A stretch of DNA of 64,000 bases, taken from assembly GCA_022410635.1 (NCBI GenBank), contig JAJVDF010000456.1, forward strand, positions 274,571 through 338,570, given 5' to 3'. Positions 21,240 to 32,330 of the stretch are shown one piece after another. The notes beneath the pieces are model-generated. The model searched no databases. It had not been told where the DNA came from and saw only the letters and a program-made list of their open reading frames with translations. The position numbers were made by a program, and so were the translations under genes. This DNA is from Tretioscincus oriximinensis (Eukaryota > Chordata > Lepidosauria > Squamata > Gymnophthalmidae). Every line of letters begins with the position of its first letter. Position 1 is the stretch's first letter.

Positions 21240-21350
21240 ATAATCTGGAGGCGACATTGAGACATCCGTTCTAGTAGCCACAGTACATTTTGTCTAATCC
21301 TATCTTAAAGCTACTCAGAATGCTTGCTATTACCACCACTTCTGGGTTCC
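21240..21350 (-). mobile_element. CR1 LINE fragment, target of the hAT-1 insertion
   Basis: GGAGGCGACATTGAGACATC and TGTCTAATCCTATCTTAAAG, then ATTACCACCACTTCTGGG, are CR1 3' text in reverse. The hAT-1 long element begins directly after it. Confidence 0.65.
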
Positions 21351-21358
21351 ATATAGAC

Positions 21359-22013
21359 TAGGCTGACCAGATGACCCCTTTTGGGGGCAGGAAATCCAGT
21401 TTGGGGGTTCTACCCTGCCCTCCCAGGGGGGCACCATTTCCCCGGTTTTTGCTGAGGAATTTTTTTTGAAATCTTTTTGAATTTTTTTTTGAATAAAATT
21501 CACTACACCACCACTAGGGAGCTCTGGCATCTGGANCCAGCTCCTGAAGGCACCCTCCCCTCACACACTTCAAAAATTTCTTGCACACATCAAAAAAANN
21601 TTTTTTTTATTTTTTATTTTTTAAATTACTGCACCACCACTAGGGGGTTCTGGCAACCGAGGGCAGCTCCTGAAGGCACCCTCCGCTCAGTAAAAAATAA
21701 AAATTCTNATGNACTTCAANCAATTCTCACACACTTAAATAATTTTTTTAAACAAAAAATACATTGCACCACCACTAGGGGTCTCTAACAACCGGGCCAG
21801 CTCCTGAAGGNACCCATCCCTCTGAAAAAAAAATAAAAAACATTCTGATGCACTCCAAAAATTTTCACACATTTAAAAAATTCTCACACACTTAAAAATT
21901 TATCGGGCAGGAATTTTGGAAGGGAATGCATGTTGGTGGGTAATTTGTATATTTATGAATATGCAAATTAGCATGAATATTAATTACCCCCGGTTTGGGC
22001 CTCAGAAAATCTA
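21359..22013 (-). mobile_element. hAT-1 long form, 655 bp, with 8-bp target duplication
   Basis: ATATAGAC at 21351-21358 is repeated at 22014-22021. Inside, the unit CACCACTAGGGAGCTCTGGC...CAGCTCCTGAAGGCACCCTC occurs three times (about 21,510, 21,630 and 21,770), separated by A/T runs. The end with GCAAATTAGCATGAATATTA and CCTCAGAAAATCTA has lost its last bases, yet the target duplication still fits. Confidence 0.88.
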
Positions 22014-22021
22014 ATATAGAC

Positions 22022-22795
22022 TGATGACTCTTGGGTAAGTCCCCTCAGGTACCACCATTTCGGGTACCTATTATGAAAAATGTTGTTGACCACAAGGTGG
22101 TGCTATGTAAAGGGACAATCCTTTTTACAAAGGCACTAAAGTGTGTACTTAAGTGTTATTGTGTTCTAGATTTTATTTCGCTGGGCACAGTGTTAAAAAA
22201 ATTGTAAATGGACTTCAGAAAGGAAGCAACGTCGCCATTGCGGTGCCACCAAAACAACAACAACTGGTAAAAATGCAAGGCGGAAAACCTAAGAAAAGCT
22301 CTGCAAAACCCTGCTGTGCTACCACAAAATGATATTGAATGGATCCAAGTGTGAAGCGCAGGCCTCCGCCAGTTGCAGCCCCTCGTGGGCTAAATTTAGT
22401 CAGGAACTCCGGCAGACAGACAAGGGGGCAGCTCAGTTTTCCATACTCATAAAAGGCTGCAGTCCTGTCAACCTTTACTTCAGAATCGGGGCTGTTTGAA
22501 ACCTTGAAAACGTCGCCTTCCTAAAGCATTAAGTCAGGAGCAAATGCCGCATCTGACTCACTGGCACTTTATGTACAAGGAAACATTATTGGAATCCACC
22601 TTCAGCCTTGCCAACGGATTTTCCAGGCAGCGCCCCTGAGCCCCACCGGCTTACGATAAATGTTCCCAATTCCATATTTATCTTGTCTGGCTAAACCCAG
22701 TGGGATTAAGCTCATTCTTCAGAATCAAAGATGGTTTGAAAGTAAGTGTGGGACCAGGGCCTACATTTCAGAGCCATGTAATGGAGCGTTGGACG
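22022..22795. other. Spacer of about 770 bp without recognised features
   Basis: No coding signature or repeat family seen; short frames only. Confidence 0.5.
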
Positions 22796-22799
22796 CTTT

Positions 22800-23000
22800 T
22801 CAGGTAGTCTCCTGGTTCACTTCTATGAAGCCAGCTGGGTGATCTTGGGCCAGTCACAGTTGTTTAGAACTCTCTCAGACATACCTACTTCACTGGGTGT
22901 CTGTTATGGAGAAAGTAACAAAAGCTATGTGCACCCCNTTGAGACCTTTGGGTATAGAGTGGGGTATAAGTATAAAGAAAGAAAAAGAAAGAAAGAAAAG
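22800..23000 (+). mobile_element. SINE-1 (Sauria-like), 5' truncated
   Basis: CAGCTGGGTGATCTTGGGCC, AGTCACAGTTGTTTAGAACT and TTCACTGGGTGTCTGTTATG match SINE-1. The tail ACCTTTGGGTATAGAGTGGG and TATAAGTATAAAGAAAG ends in an (AAAG)n run instead of (CTT)n. Confidence 0.75.
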
Positions 23001-23464
23001 GTACAACTGGGGTGTTGAGGAAATAATGCACACAAATGCTCTACCAGCTGAGCTTCTGCCTGTTATACAGCTGCTGAGGTTCTTTCCCACTAAGAAATCC
23101 CTTGAGCTGTCTCAAATGACAGCGTGCCTAAATTTGACCTAAGCATGTTTAAAAGGCACAGGACCCTAGGACTTCCAGCTTTTCACCATGTATATAAATA
23201 GAAACACATCTTAGGATAGGCGCTGATGGGAATTGTAGTTCAAAATATTCACTCTGGCTGGGAAAACCTGTAANAAAGTAAACAAACCCCCCCATTACCC
23301 ATCCCGAAGGGCTTGACTGGGGAGTAAAAGGCCTGTTTGGCCCATAATGTCCATCTTTGATTTCCACCGTTTCTTGGTCCTGAGGGAGCTTTATCACGTG
23401 TGAGAGGAAATTAAACAATTATCTCATGCAGTCTATGAGATCTTTTATCCTCGCATGGGATCTG
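23001..23464. other. Spacer without recognised features
   Basis: Mixed sequence; nothing supportable in either strand. Confidence 0.5.
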
Positions 23465-23660
23465 AGATCTCATATAGACTTGCACAAGAAAATCCCCTTA
23501 CTCTGGGCGAAGCCATTTTGTTGGAACTGATTACACTTCTGATATTTGCTCCTGGAGACGTGCCCAGGAAGTGACGTCATAAAATCTTCTTGCCTGCTTT
23601 GCGCACGAGATTACCCAGGGATGCCCCAGATTTTTGGGCTCCTTGCCCTATATTTGGTTT
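23465..23660 (-). repeat. Second copy of the 18,090 repeat, opposite orientation
   Basis: GAAAATCCCCTTACTCTGGG and CGAAGCCATTTTGTT are the reverse of the 18,240-18,290 segment. AGGAAGTGACGTCATAAAAT contains a perfect TGACGTCA palindrome. Confidence 0.5.
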
Positions 23661-25679
23661 CCAGGAGCTGACACCACTGAAAGAAAGAGCCGACAAGAAT
23701 AAGAAGGTCCTGAACCCTTACGACGCCAATGCCCTACAGTACCCACCTGAACGTCTAAGTTGGTTCATGGCCTAACTGGCTTGGGCCTCAGGGCTCTGTG
23801 ACCACTGGACATCACTTCTCCCCTCTCAGGAAGGGGAAGAGGGTTAGAGGTCATAGGACCCAGGGACAACCAACAGTTAGGCCATGAGCTCACCTAGCTG
23901 TTTATTAGTTTTTTGTGACAAGACAACTTTGTACAGTAGTTGGAGAAGTAGGACAACTCTGGATTCCTCCTGAGCTTAACAACCTGCCTGGCCCTGCCTG
24001 GCTGGAAGGAGGTGGCCCTGCTTTAGCTCAAGCACCTGCAGAGCAAACAGCATCCCTCCCCAGCACTGCTATTTATTTATTAACAGCAATCAAAGCAAGA
24101 TGCAAAATTAACATTAAAAAATAACAATTGGTGGAAGGGGAAGCCGTTCTTCATGCACAAAGCCAGGTTGGAAAAGGGCCGTCTTCAAACATTTTCTAAG
24201 TGCGATACATGCCGTCACGATGCTTGAGGGGTCTCAAGGGGAAGGCTATTCTGTAGTTTTGGGGGGACACCATTGAGAGGGCCCTGAAAACTGCAGTGAT
24301 GCCTACGGGGGTACTCAACAACAGCCAAGGGGCTCTGGTGTACGGCCAGAATAATTGTACTGATTTCAGCTCGGTTCTTTGTGGGTCATCTCTACAAGAG
24401 TCTCTTTCNTGCCCTTTGTTCCACCGGTTTAGCACCCCTTGATTTAGGGCCTTGATGAGTGGGAGCACGGACCCCTGTTTCAACCTGCCTTTGTTCCATT
24501 TGAAACAGCCAGCTGTGGGCCAGTGGATGACCTGTTTATGTTGGGTTGGGGTGTTTTTTCTGAATTGGAAGGAGGCGAAGGAGGAGGCCAGGCCTACGCT
24601 CTGCCCCCTCCCACCACTGGGCAATGCGCCTTTATCCTGGAGGCCTGCAGAGTAAACAATGTGGTGACTTAGATAAACAGACTCTTGATGAACCAAAGTG
24701 CTAATGGGAAGATAAGGGTCATTAGCTCCTAGCAAGAAGAAAAATATATATCTGGGGGTAGGAGGGGAAGAAAGGAGGAAATAACCAGGGTGGGAAAAAT
24801 CACCTCCTTTTCCCACCCAAGTGCCATAAAACAGCAGAGCCCCACAATCCTCAGCACCGTAGGCCAAAGGAGGCTGGGATTATCCCTCCCTCCTTGGAAG
24901 GAATTCCCAATAAACACCTTCTGAAACTTCAGGGTTTCAAACACATGGCATCTGCTGAGTGAAGGGCTGCAATCTTCACATATTTGGCCTGATGAGGGGA
25001 GCCAGAAGTGCCACTTACCTTTGAGGAATTAGGCAAAGGGAGTGAATTCAAAGGGACCCTCCCAGCTTGGAATAGACATTTGGCTCCTTCCTGCGCTTTA
25101 TTCTGAGACATGGAAGTCTGCAGGTCTAGGCTAGGCTATGGCAGGCTCTTCTGCAGTCTGTGCTGTCGTGCAGATAGCAAACTCTNTTCCTTGACCAAAA
25201 CCCAAGGATGCTTGAGAAGTCACAGACCGCAGATCACGTTTGTCTACGGTTTCCCTTGATTTACAGTTTCCCTACTCTGNGGTCCCAGCTTTTCTTTAAA
25301 TCTTCAGTTCAGACTTCAGTCCCTAAGAATGGGGATTGGCCAGAGATGGACTGGCCAGGGTGCCAGCTTGCCTGTTGGCAACTGAATTTACTTGTGTTTT
25401 AAAAGCTGCAGTTGGTCCGTAATGCTTTGCATGACAGTCCTGGCAATGGTATGAGAATTCTGCTATGTGCTGGGCGGAGAATTGGCACGTGGCGTATGAG
25501 GTTTTGGGGTTTGGCAGTTACCACCTGTGCACTATTACATCAGCGTGCTCCTGGCTGAGCTGCAGTCCAATGCATGCCCCCATGCCCTTTGTCCTCTGGC
25601 AACCAGTATTGCTAGGCCTAGTCCACCACTGGGTTTAGCCCAGAAAAAAATGGATTATGCCCATTCCTCAGGACTGAAG
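23661..25679. other. 2 kb mostly unassigned, with a possible L2-like scrap
   Basis: Near 24,060-24,320 the text (CTATTTATTTATTAACAGC, later AAAGGGCCGTCTTCAAACAT and AGTGCGATACATGCCGTCA) resembles the reverse of an L2-like LINE 3' end, as at 27,130. The rest, including a 223-codon minus frame at 24,196-24,867 broken by an N, shows no domain that I recognise. Confidence 0.4.
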
Positions 25680-26220
25680 ATGAACAGAGAAAGCTAGCAG
25701 AAATCCCTTCTAGTCCAGTATTCTGTCCTACAGTTGCCCACCTGGGCACTCAACCAGAAGGCAGAACCATCATCTATTCTCAACCCCCTGCAAATGGTAC
25801 TTCAGGAATCCTGCCTGTTGCTCCATCCCAGAGCTAGTAGTATCTATTCTAGTAGTTATTGATACATTAATCCTACCTTGAAGCTATCCAGGCTNCTAGC
25901 TACCACCCTCTCTTTGGAAGCAAATTCCACAGACCAACAACTCTCTGGGTATAAAAACATTTCCCCTTGACTGTCCTCACCCTTCTGCCCATCAGTTTAA
26001 AGGAATGCCCTCTTTCCATGTTGTGCGATAGAGAAAATATTTTTTCTCTATTCACCTTATCCATCCCACACTTCAATCAGGCCACCTTTCAAAGCTGGAG
26101 ACCTAGACGTTGCAGACTGATTTCATGAGGATTTTGTTCCAGCCCCTTGATCATTCTTACTGTCCTTACGCTTTCTCCGATTCCATAATGTATTTTCTGA
26201 GGTGTGCAATGGGGAAGATG
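25680..26220 (-). mobile_element. CR1 LINE, 3' end, decayed
   Basis: GCCTGTTGCTCCATCCCAGA, AAGCTATCCAGGCTNCTAGC and GCGATAGAGAAAATATTTTT, then CTCTATTCACCTTATCCATC, are the reverse of CR1 tail and ORF2 end. Indels break the frame. Confidence 0.82.
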
Positions 26221-26695
26221 TTGTTTTCAACAGAATTTATTAAGGTGCATTTCAAATGTTGCACAAATCCAAAAAAACAGATCACCAATTTGCAAAGGAG
26301 GTGTCAGAGAGAAGATTTTATTGACAATCTTTTCTGTGGTTCCTTTCTTCCATTGTACCCATTTCAAAGAGGACTGCTTGCCCTGCCTGAAAATTTGCGC
26401 AAGAGCTGTATTGCCATAACCAAGTCAAATGAAGGCGGCGCAGCTAAAATTAAAAAAGTTGCTATTTGATTCACAAAACCTCTTGTGTTACAATCTGAGG
26501 CCATTTGAAGCATTTTTCTTCCATTGCTTGCTCACCATGAGAAGCCCTCCTCCTCCCATTATGTCACTAGCCGCATGTTTTGCAACCTTGAGGCATTGTT
26601 GTTAGTAAAAAAAGGAAGGACAGCTTTGGAGCAAGCCCCAATTAAATGACTCAGAGAATTCATTTTAATCTACACTGATCTCTCCCTCAAAAAGA
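26221..26695. other. Spacer without recognised features
   Basis: Follows the CR1; no repeat family or gene identified. Confidence 0.45.
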
Positions 26696-27080
26696 TCAAC
26701 AGATTACAGAAGAGGAGGAATCGGTTATTATACCCCCCTTTTCTGAACCTGAAGGGAATCAAAGCAGCTTCCTTAACTTTCTGTTCTTCTCTTCACCACA
26801 GAAACCTTGTGAAGTAGGTGGGGCTGACAGAGTTCTGAAGAACTGTGATTAGAGGAGGAAGAGTTTGTTTTTATTCCCCATTTTTCTCAACCTGAAGGAA
26901 ATCAAACCAGCTTCCATAACTTTCTGTTCTTCTCTTCACAACAGATACCTTGTGAAGTAGATGGGGCTGAGAAAACTCATTCTTTGAACTGTGAGTATCC
27001 CAAGTTCACCAGTTCAAACCAGGGAGACTACCAGATAAGAGTCTAGCACTCTAACCATTACACCAGACTGGCTTTTCGCA
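26696..27080 (-). mobile_element. SINE-1 (Sauria-like): one full copy plus a tandem 3' half
   Basis: The right copy ends with GATAAGAGTCTAGCACTCTA, then ACCATTACACCAGACTGGC. In reverse this is a tRNA head with an A-box (TGGTGTAATGGTTAGAG) and B-box (GGTTTGAAC). The 3' half, with TTCACAACAGATACCTTGTG and GAAGTAGATGGGGCTGAG, is present twice (26,700-26,850 and 26,852-26,990), so the unit is partly tandem. Confidence 0.85.
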
Positions 27081-27129
27081 CCGGAAAGTGATCTTCATGT
27101 CATCTTCTTGTACTTCCCATCGTGTTCAC

Positions 27130-27380
27130 TCTCCATCATGTTTGTTTATTTAATTGCATCTCTACACCACTCTATACCTAAAGGCATCAAGGTATTCACA
27201 ATAAAAACAGAACATATTTAAAACCACAGTACCAGAAAGTAGGGAAGAGAGAACTGTTATTTCAACCAAAGGCCAGGTTGCAGAGGTGAGTCTTCAATTA
27301 TTTTCTAAACATTTACGAAGATGGTGATTGATACCNGTATTCCATGAGGGTCTGTAAAGATGGCTTCTTTTAAGCAGAGA
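27130..27380 (-). mobile_element. L2-like LINE 3' fragment
   Basis: CATCTCTACACCACTCTATA and AAGGCATCAAGGTATTCACA, then AGGCCAGGTTGCAGAGGTGA, read in reverse as the hydrophobic end of an L2-like ORF2 and its short 3' end. Decayed. Confidence 0.45.
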
Positions 27381-27399
27381 AGAATCATCTCAGAAAATA

Positions 27400-28510
27400 G
27401 GTCTGCTCAATGGTGGCCCTTCAGGTTTTTCTGAATAATGGTTCCCATCACTCCATGTCAGGCTGTCCCTGAGAGGGAGAAGGTTCAGTCCGAGCTGACC
27501 TGGTCTTATGCCAACAGTCCCAATGACTAAGGTTATTTGCCTATACAAAGGACAATTGCTGAATAACGTTTCCCATCACGTCAAGTGAGTCCATCTCCGA
27601 GAAAGAGGAAGGTTTGAAGAGGAACAGTTGGACGTCTGCTGTCTACAGCCTCGACTTAACTGGAACGCTATAGCTGACTAGCCCTGATCTTAAGCCAATC
27701 ACCCCAATTGATAAGGTCATTTGGTTTATTTGGGGTGCTCCATAAGAACCTAAGAACATAAGAGGAGTCCTGCTGAATCGGGCCAGAGCCCATCTAATCC
27801 AGCATTCTGTCTCACACAGAGGCAAATTTTTTAGCTGCTCTCGATGCCCTGCAAAAGGCATTTCAGGAATGCTGCCTGTTGCTCCATCTCAGAGGGAGCA
27901 TCAAGACATCTATCCTAATAGTTATTTATACCCTTGGTGTCCATGAACTTGTCTAATCCTGTCTTAAAGATATCCAGGCTGCTAGCTACCACCACCTCTT
28001 CTGCAAGTAAATTCCAATGGTCGATGACCTCTGGGTGAAAAAAATACTTTTCCTTGTCTGTCCTCACTCTTCTGCCCATCACCTTCAAGGAATGTCCCCT
28101 GGTCCTAGTATGCAATAGAGAAAACAATTTTTCTCTATTCACCTTTTCCATCCCATGCATAATTTTATATTTAGCCCACTATGTTATTTCTGAACAATAA
28201 TCCCCATGATTCCATGTCAGTTAATCCCGAAGAACTGGGAGGAGCTTGAACAAGAACATCTGGAGGGCTGAAGTTGAGGAGCCCTGGTATTCAGTCAACA
28301 ACCTTAGTCAATAATATCATTTGGGGTTCACCACTGTGGTCCTTCAAATGTTTCTGAACCACAATACCCATAATTTCATCCTAATCCATTCCCCCAAGAG
28401 ATGGGAGGGGTTTGGGGAAAAACATCTGGAGAGCTGGAATTGAGCAGACCTTGTCTTAAGTCAACAACCCCAGCAGATAAGATCCATTGACTTGCTAAGA
28501 TAAGAGCCAT
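27400..28510. repeat. Degenerate tandem repeat, about four units, split by a CR1
   Basis: Each unit has a CTGAA(T/C)AA(T/C)G(G/T)TTCCCATCA-like start, a GAGAGG/GAGATGGGAGG middle and an ending such as CTTA(T/A)GCCAACA...AATGACTAAGG. Starts lie near 27,430, 27,555, 28,185 and 28,350. Units differ by about a quarter of bases and by indels. Confidence 0.55.
27740..28180 (-). mobile_element. CR1 LINE, 3' end, inside the tandem repeat
   Basis: GAACCTAAGAACATAAGAGG at the left is its tail. The minus-strand frame includes MHGMEKVNREKLFSLLHTRT and WNLLAEEVVVASSLDIFKTG, the CR1 ORF2 end. Confidence 0.85.
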
Positions 28511-29429
28511 CTGAATTCACCCCAATGCCTCCTTCCCTCCATCTCCAAAAACTTTAATTGAAACATTAAGAAGATTAGCGTGAAGTAAACAGATCTAAAT
28601 CTTCAAATCAGCAAACTTCAATCAGAGAAAAACAAGCCAATATTGGGATAAGGGGCTGTCTGTAATTCATTCACAAACAATATTTTCTTCTAAAAAAAAA
28701 AGGATTCATTGCCCATGCTTTGTTCATTCTTTTTTATACATCATTTAATTTAGAGTTCTTTAGGAAACAAGCACATGCTACTAGTGGTAACCAAAATCGA
28801 ATAAAACCTGCTAGGTTTGTTTGGGATTTCTGCTGTTGCAACGCTTGGAAAGGGGAATAAGGCAAAATCAGGCAGATTGAAAGAAAACCTAAAAACAGAA
28901 TGTGGCTTAGTTTGGAAAAAAGAAGAAGTTTTGAGTAAACAGTTCCTACATATTTTTTTTCTTTCTTGTCTTGAATTCAAGCCCTACATTCCACCACAAA
29001 CATATAAAGGACTGACACGAATGAATGGTCACGTTTATAATAAAATAAAATTCTCACACACTTATACTTAAGACATAGGCACTTAACAGTCTTCTAATAC
29101 TGCGTTGTTATTATTATTATTATTATTATTTTTAAGGTTTTTAAAGCTGCTTTCAAAATTTTCTCAGAACACAATCTGACCCAGAAAAAGAAAGGAAAAA
29201 AGAGAGAAATGTAAACTTGTCATCTCTGGATTTCTCTTCCAAAGTTGAAATGTTGGTAAGCTACCCTCATCCCTCCCTCCCACCCCAATTCCTGTTTCCC
29301 TTTACACCTAACAAAATCAATCTGCTACTATAATCCCACCACCACCTACTGAAATTACAGAACTAATCCCAGGTGCTTTAAAGCAGGCCGTGCTACTACA
29401 GGGCAAGTTTGGGAGTTCAGCCCATTCAC
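28511..29429. other. AT-rich single-copy-looking stretch
   Basis: No repeat family recognised except a (TTA)n run at 29,106-29,137. It lies 1.6-2.5 kb beyond the SIX1 stop codon on the 3' side, so part could be distal 3' UTR or flank. I cannot pick a poly-A site. Confidence 0.35.
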
Positions 29430-29745
29430 TTCCTTCCTGTTGGGTACCAAGAAGAAAAAGAGCAGGAGCAGAAAAAGGAGAAAGAAGGGGACGAAGAGGA
29501 AGAGTCATTTTGTATGCGCTACTTTTCTCATCCCAAAGGGAATGAAAGCGGCTTACATGACCTTTGGTTCTTCCCTTCACCACAGACACCTTGTGAACTA
29601 TGTGAGGCTGAGAGAGCTCTGAAGAACTGTGATGAGCCCAAGGTCACCCCTCTGGCTTTTTTGGAGGAGGGCAGAATCAAACCTAGAAACTTCCAGATAA
29701 AGAGTCTGACACTAACCCCTTCACCACAAGCAGCTCACCAAGTTA
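29430..29745 (-). mobile_element. SINE-1 (Sauria-like), full length
   Basis: Left GAA-rich tail, then TTTTCTCATCCCAAAGGGAA, TTCACCACAGACACCTTGTG and CTGAGAGAGCTCTGAAGAAC. It ends with CCAGATAAAGAGTCTGACAC, then TAACCCCTTCACCAC, the tRNA head read in reverse. Confidence 0.82.
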
Positions 29746-30157
29746 TGAATCGCTCCTTGTTGACTGCACAGGCACCTCCATACAGGTTTCTTGGCAAGAC
29801 GACAGAAGTGCTTTTCCGCTGCCTACTTCCTGGGAAGTAAAGCTGGAGATTAAATGAGAAATGCTCAGGTGGCTTCCGTGGCCAATCCTGAATCTTTCAT
29901 AACTAATCTTCTAGAATACGCCCCTGCATGAACCACGAATCTTATTCCAGAATATATGCCCAAAGGAGGGGCATGATGTTCTCATACTAGTGCAGACTGT
30001 GGAAGGCTTCATCTTAGCTCTGTTCTGGGGTACATATTCCAAAGATGACGCAGTACAGAAAAGTTCGACCTGAGAAACCTGCTTAAATATGGTTCCCACA
30101 TAAAATCCGGGATCGAGCTTTGGACCTTGAATGTTTGTAAACGAGCAGTTTTCACCA
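29746..30157. other. Spacer without recognised features
   Basis: No gene or known repeat identified. Confidence 0.45.
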
Positions 30158-30310
30158 GGGTTCTGTCCCCACTTAGCCTGCCATCTACGTGATAGTGTAG
30201 ACTATGACAGGCCCCATTTGGGGCCTGCCATAGGCTACACTGGCATGTGGATAGCCAAGCTCTGTCCCGAGATATAACCCAGAATAAGGATCCCTATGGA
30301 CAGGGCCCGG
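30158..30310. mobile_element. PAL-A foldback MITE
   Basis: The core AGGCCCCATTTGGGGCCT is the palindrome centre. Arms carry ATAGTGTAGACTATGACAGG and CTGCCATAGGCTACACTGGC. The right end is TCCCGAGATATAACCCAGAA, then AGGATCC...GGACAGGGCC. The left arm is shortened. Confidence 0.8.
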
Positions 30311-30394
30311 NTGCACTTTCTACCTGCCGATACACCTGGGGAGAAAATCACTTTTTCATACTCATCAAAGGTGCAAAGCTTTAGCAAAAGCTAA

Positions 30395-30590
30395 ATGTTT
30401 ATTTCGTACGCTCCTTTCACGCATAGCCTTTGTTGCTTCCTCCACAACTGATCCTCTGTGAAGCAGGAAGGGCTGAGAGATTGTGATTGGCCCATGATCA
30501 CCCAGCGTGGAATCGAAACCAGGAGACTTCCAGATAAAAGAGTCCCAACGACTCTCACGGCTACATCAAACTGGCTCTCAGTTTATCCCA
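30395..30590 (-). mobile_element. SINE-1 (Sauria-like), 3' truncated
   Basis: TTGTTGCTTCCTCCACAACT, GAAGCAGGAAGGGCTGAGAG and GAAACCAGGAGACTTCCAGA, then the head ACTCTCACGGCTACATCAAA in reverse. A scrap of PAL-E (TACACCTGGGGAGAAAATCA) lies just left at about 30,332. Confidence 0.72.
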
Positions 30591-31036
30591 GATTTAAGCG
30601 GGAACATAAGCATTTGCCAGGATCCCCACCCACCCAGCAAGAAAGGAATTCAGCCCCAAAGCAAGCATTTCAGGCTCCACTTGGGCCCTGCTTGAATCAG
30701 TGGAGCCAGTGACACTCCTTCACCTGCCAAGAGGGCGGGTCAACTTTGTTCCTAGTGCATAATGTGGGCAGGTTCCTACCCCTAAGACTTAACTGGTGGA
30801 AGGAAACTGGGGTAAAGAGAGGCTAGGAAAGGCATCTGATGCTATTTTCTTTCCCGGGGTGGGAGGTTTGAGGGCTGCTTCCAAAGATAAATTAAAAAAA
30901 AGTTGCTTTAAAACTACCAGGCAATCTCTGGGTGACAAAACCAAAAAGGGAAAGAAACAACATAAAAGGAAAGACCCCCGCCCCTTATTTACAAGCAACC
31001 GAGCAGGCCGAAGCCCCTATGTGAGTCTGCCCCAGA
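30591..31036 (-). other. Proximal 3' UTR or 3' flank of SIX1
   Basis: Directly follows the SIX1 stop codon on the minus strand and has no recognised transposon. Vertebrate SIX1 transcripts have a 3' UTR of at least several hundred bases, so this stretch is the likely start of it. No convincing minus-strand AATAAA decides the end. Confidence 0.5.
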
Positions 31037-31331
31037 CTATGAGCCCAGGTCCACCAAGCTGGAGGTGAGCGGGCCTAGCAGAGAGTCTTGCAGCTGATGC
31101 TGGTGGGCCTGCAGGCCGAGGGGCGGCTGGGATGCTGTTAAGCCTGTCAAGGAATAGCTGGAGTTTCTGCTGTGGTTCAGGTTGCCCTGAAGGAGCAGGA
31201 TGGAGTTCTGGTCTGGGCTTTGCGGGGGCGAAAATTCTTCCTCCGAGCTGGACATGAGCGGCTTGGCCCCGTCCAGGGGAGACAGCTGGTTCTGTTTGTT
31301 GGGAGCAGAATTGTTGTTTTCCGAGTTCTCC
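31037..31331 (-). CDS. SIX1: SIX1 homeobox transcription factor, exon 2 (C-terminal part)
   Basis: This exon encodes residues 187 (split codon) to 284 and the TAG stop at 31039-31037. The acceptor is TTCCCAG before 31331. The first base completes the AGG arginine codon begun in exon 1, then reads E-N-S-E-N-N-N-S. Recognisable SIX1 landmarks are [10 protein letters not shown], the acidic [16 protein letters not shown] block and the end [12 protein letters not shown]. This tail of SIX1 is a serine/proline-rich region that contributes to transcriptional activity with EYA partners (family knowledge). Compared with the human protein I see a few conservative changes, such as [10 protein letters not shown], but the length is the same. 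Intact, no stops. Confidence in identity is very high because both the C-terminal signature and the splice phase fit. Confidence 0.97.
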
Positions 31332-31479
31332 CTGGGAAGAGAAGGCAGAAGAAAAGGAGGAATTAGCATNTTAGCTGCTTTGAGGTTTCCTTGCAAAGGC
31401 TGGATCTGGATTATTCAATCTGGATTTGCTTGGCCTGGATATTAGCTCCAGCGACACACACATCTGCGTTCAGTTTATT

Positions 31480-31857
31480 CATTGAGCTTTTTATCCCACC
31501 TGGGTAAAAGATGTAAAAGCAAAGTACAACCACCACAAAACAACAGGCAATCAGTCAAAACAACAGTGTAGTGTATGAATGTGGAGGAGGCATTTTCTTT
31601 CTCACACAATACTAAGACCGGGGTGGGGGTGGGGGTGGGGGCTTCCTTGGAACTGATAGAAGACTTAGGACAAACAAGTACTGGTCTATGGAATTCACTT
31701 CCAGAAGAGGTGGTAGTGCCTAGCAGCCTGGATAGCTTAAAGATAGGATTAGACAAGTTCATGGAAGCTAAAGGTATCAGTAGACACTAGGATGGATCTC
31801 TTGATACAGGATTCCTGAAGTACCACTTGCAGGGAGTCGAGAACAGGTGAAGGTTAT
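31480..31857 (+). mobile_element. CR1 LINE, 3' part, broken by SINE-2
   Basis: The plus-strand frame reads WNSLPEEVVVPSSLDSLKIG, then LDKFMEAKGISRH, the CR1 ORF2 C-terminus. The tail ACTTGCAGGGAGTCGAGAAC follows. A (GGGGGT)n run at 31,619-31,640 interrupts the coding part. It resumes at 32,076 and at 32,255 after a SINE and other insertion. Confidence 0.85.
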
Positions 31858-32075
31858 GCAGGCACGGATAGCTCAGTCGCTTAGGAATCCGTCTCTCGCT
31901 TGGGCGATGGGGTTTCGAAGCCCTGTGTGGGACGTGGGGAGGGCTGAGCACCTTCCACTAGCCTGTAGCTCTAGCCAATCCAGCTATTCGAAAGCATGAA
32001 TTGCAAGGAATTGCAACTGACTGCAAGTAGATACATGGGAACCACCACACCTTCTTCTTCTTCTGCTTGTTGGTC
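31858..32075 (+). mobile_element. SINE-2, head and body, inserted in a CR1
   Basis: GGCACGGATAGCTCAGTCGC and GGGGTTTCGAAGCCCTGTGT are the A- and B-box-like parts of the tRNA head. The body matches 10,107-10,300. The Bov-B-like tail is skipped: after GGGAACCACCACACC comes CTTCTTCTTCTTCTG directly, an internal deletion. CR1 text (GGTCTGCCCAGGTGCAATTG) resumes immediately. Confidence 0.82.
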
Positions 32076-32330
32076 TGCCCAGGTGCAATTGGTGGCCCCA
32101 AGGATGTATTTAGGCAGAATACAGATACCAGTAGTACTAAGAAGATACTAATATTTTTATAGCTTTTATTATTCTAAAACCCAAAGTTGATGAGGAAAGA
32201 GGGGGAATAAAATAGATAAATAAATACAGCCCACGGGAAAAATACAGCCTAAATCCGACCCTGGGTGGGCCACTGCGTGAGACAGAAGGCTGGACTAGAT
32301 GGCTCTGGCCCCATTCAGCCAAAGGCCAGG
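32076..32330 (+). mobile_element. CR1 LINE tail, with about 160 bp of foreign sequence
   Basis: GTCTGCCCAGGTGCAATTGG and GGTGGGCCACTGCGTGAGAC, then AAGGCTGGACTAGATGGCTC and TGGCCCCATTCAGC, are CR1 3' text. Bases about 32,100-32,255, AT-rich with AATAAAATAGATAAATAAA, are not CR1 and I cannot assign them. Confidence 0.65.

Noticed and set aside
24196..24867. 223-codon minus-strand frame
   Set aside because: No recognised domain, contains an unknown base, and lies in a repeat-bearing spacer. Likely chance.
27400..28510. CRISPR-like array
   Set aside because: Units are long, diverged and lack regular spacers; the window is vertebrate DNA. No CRISPR or prokaryotic genes.
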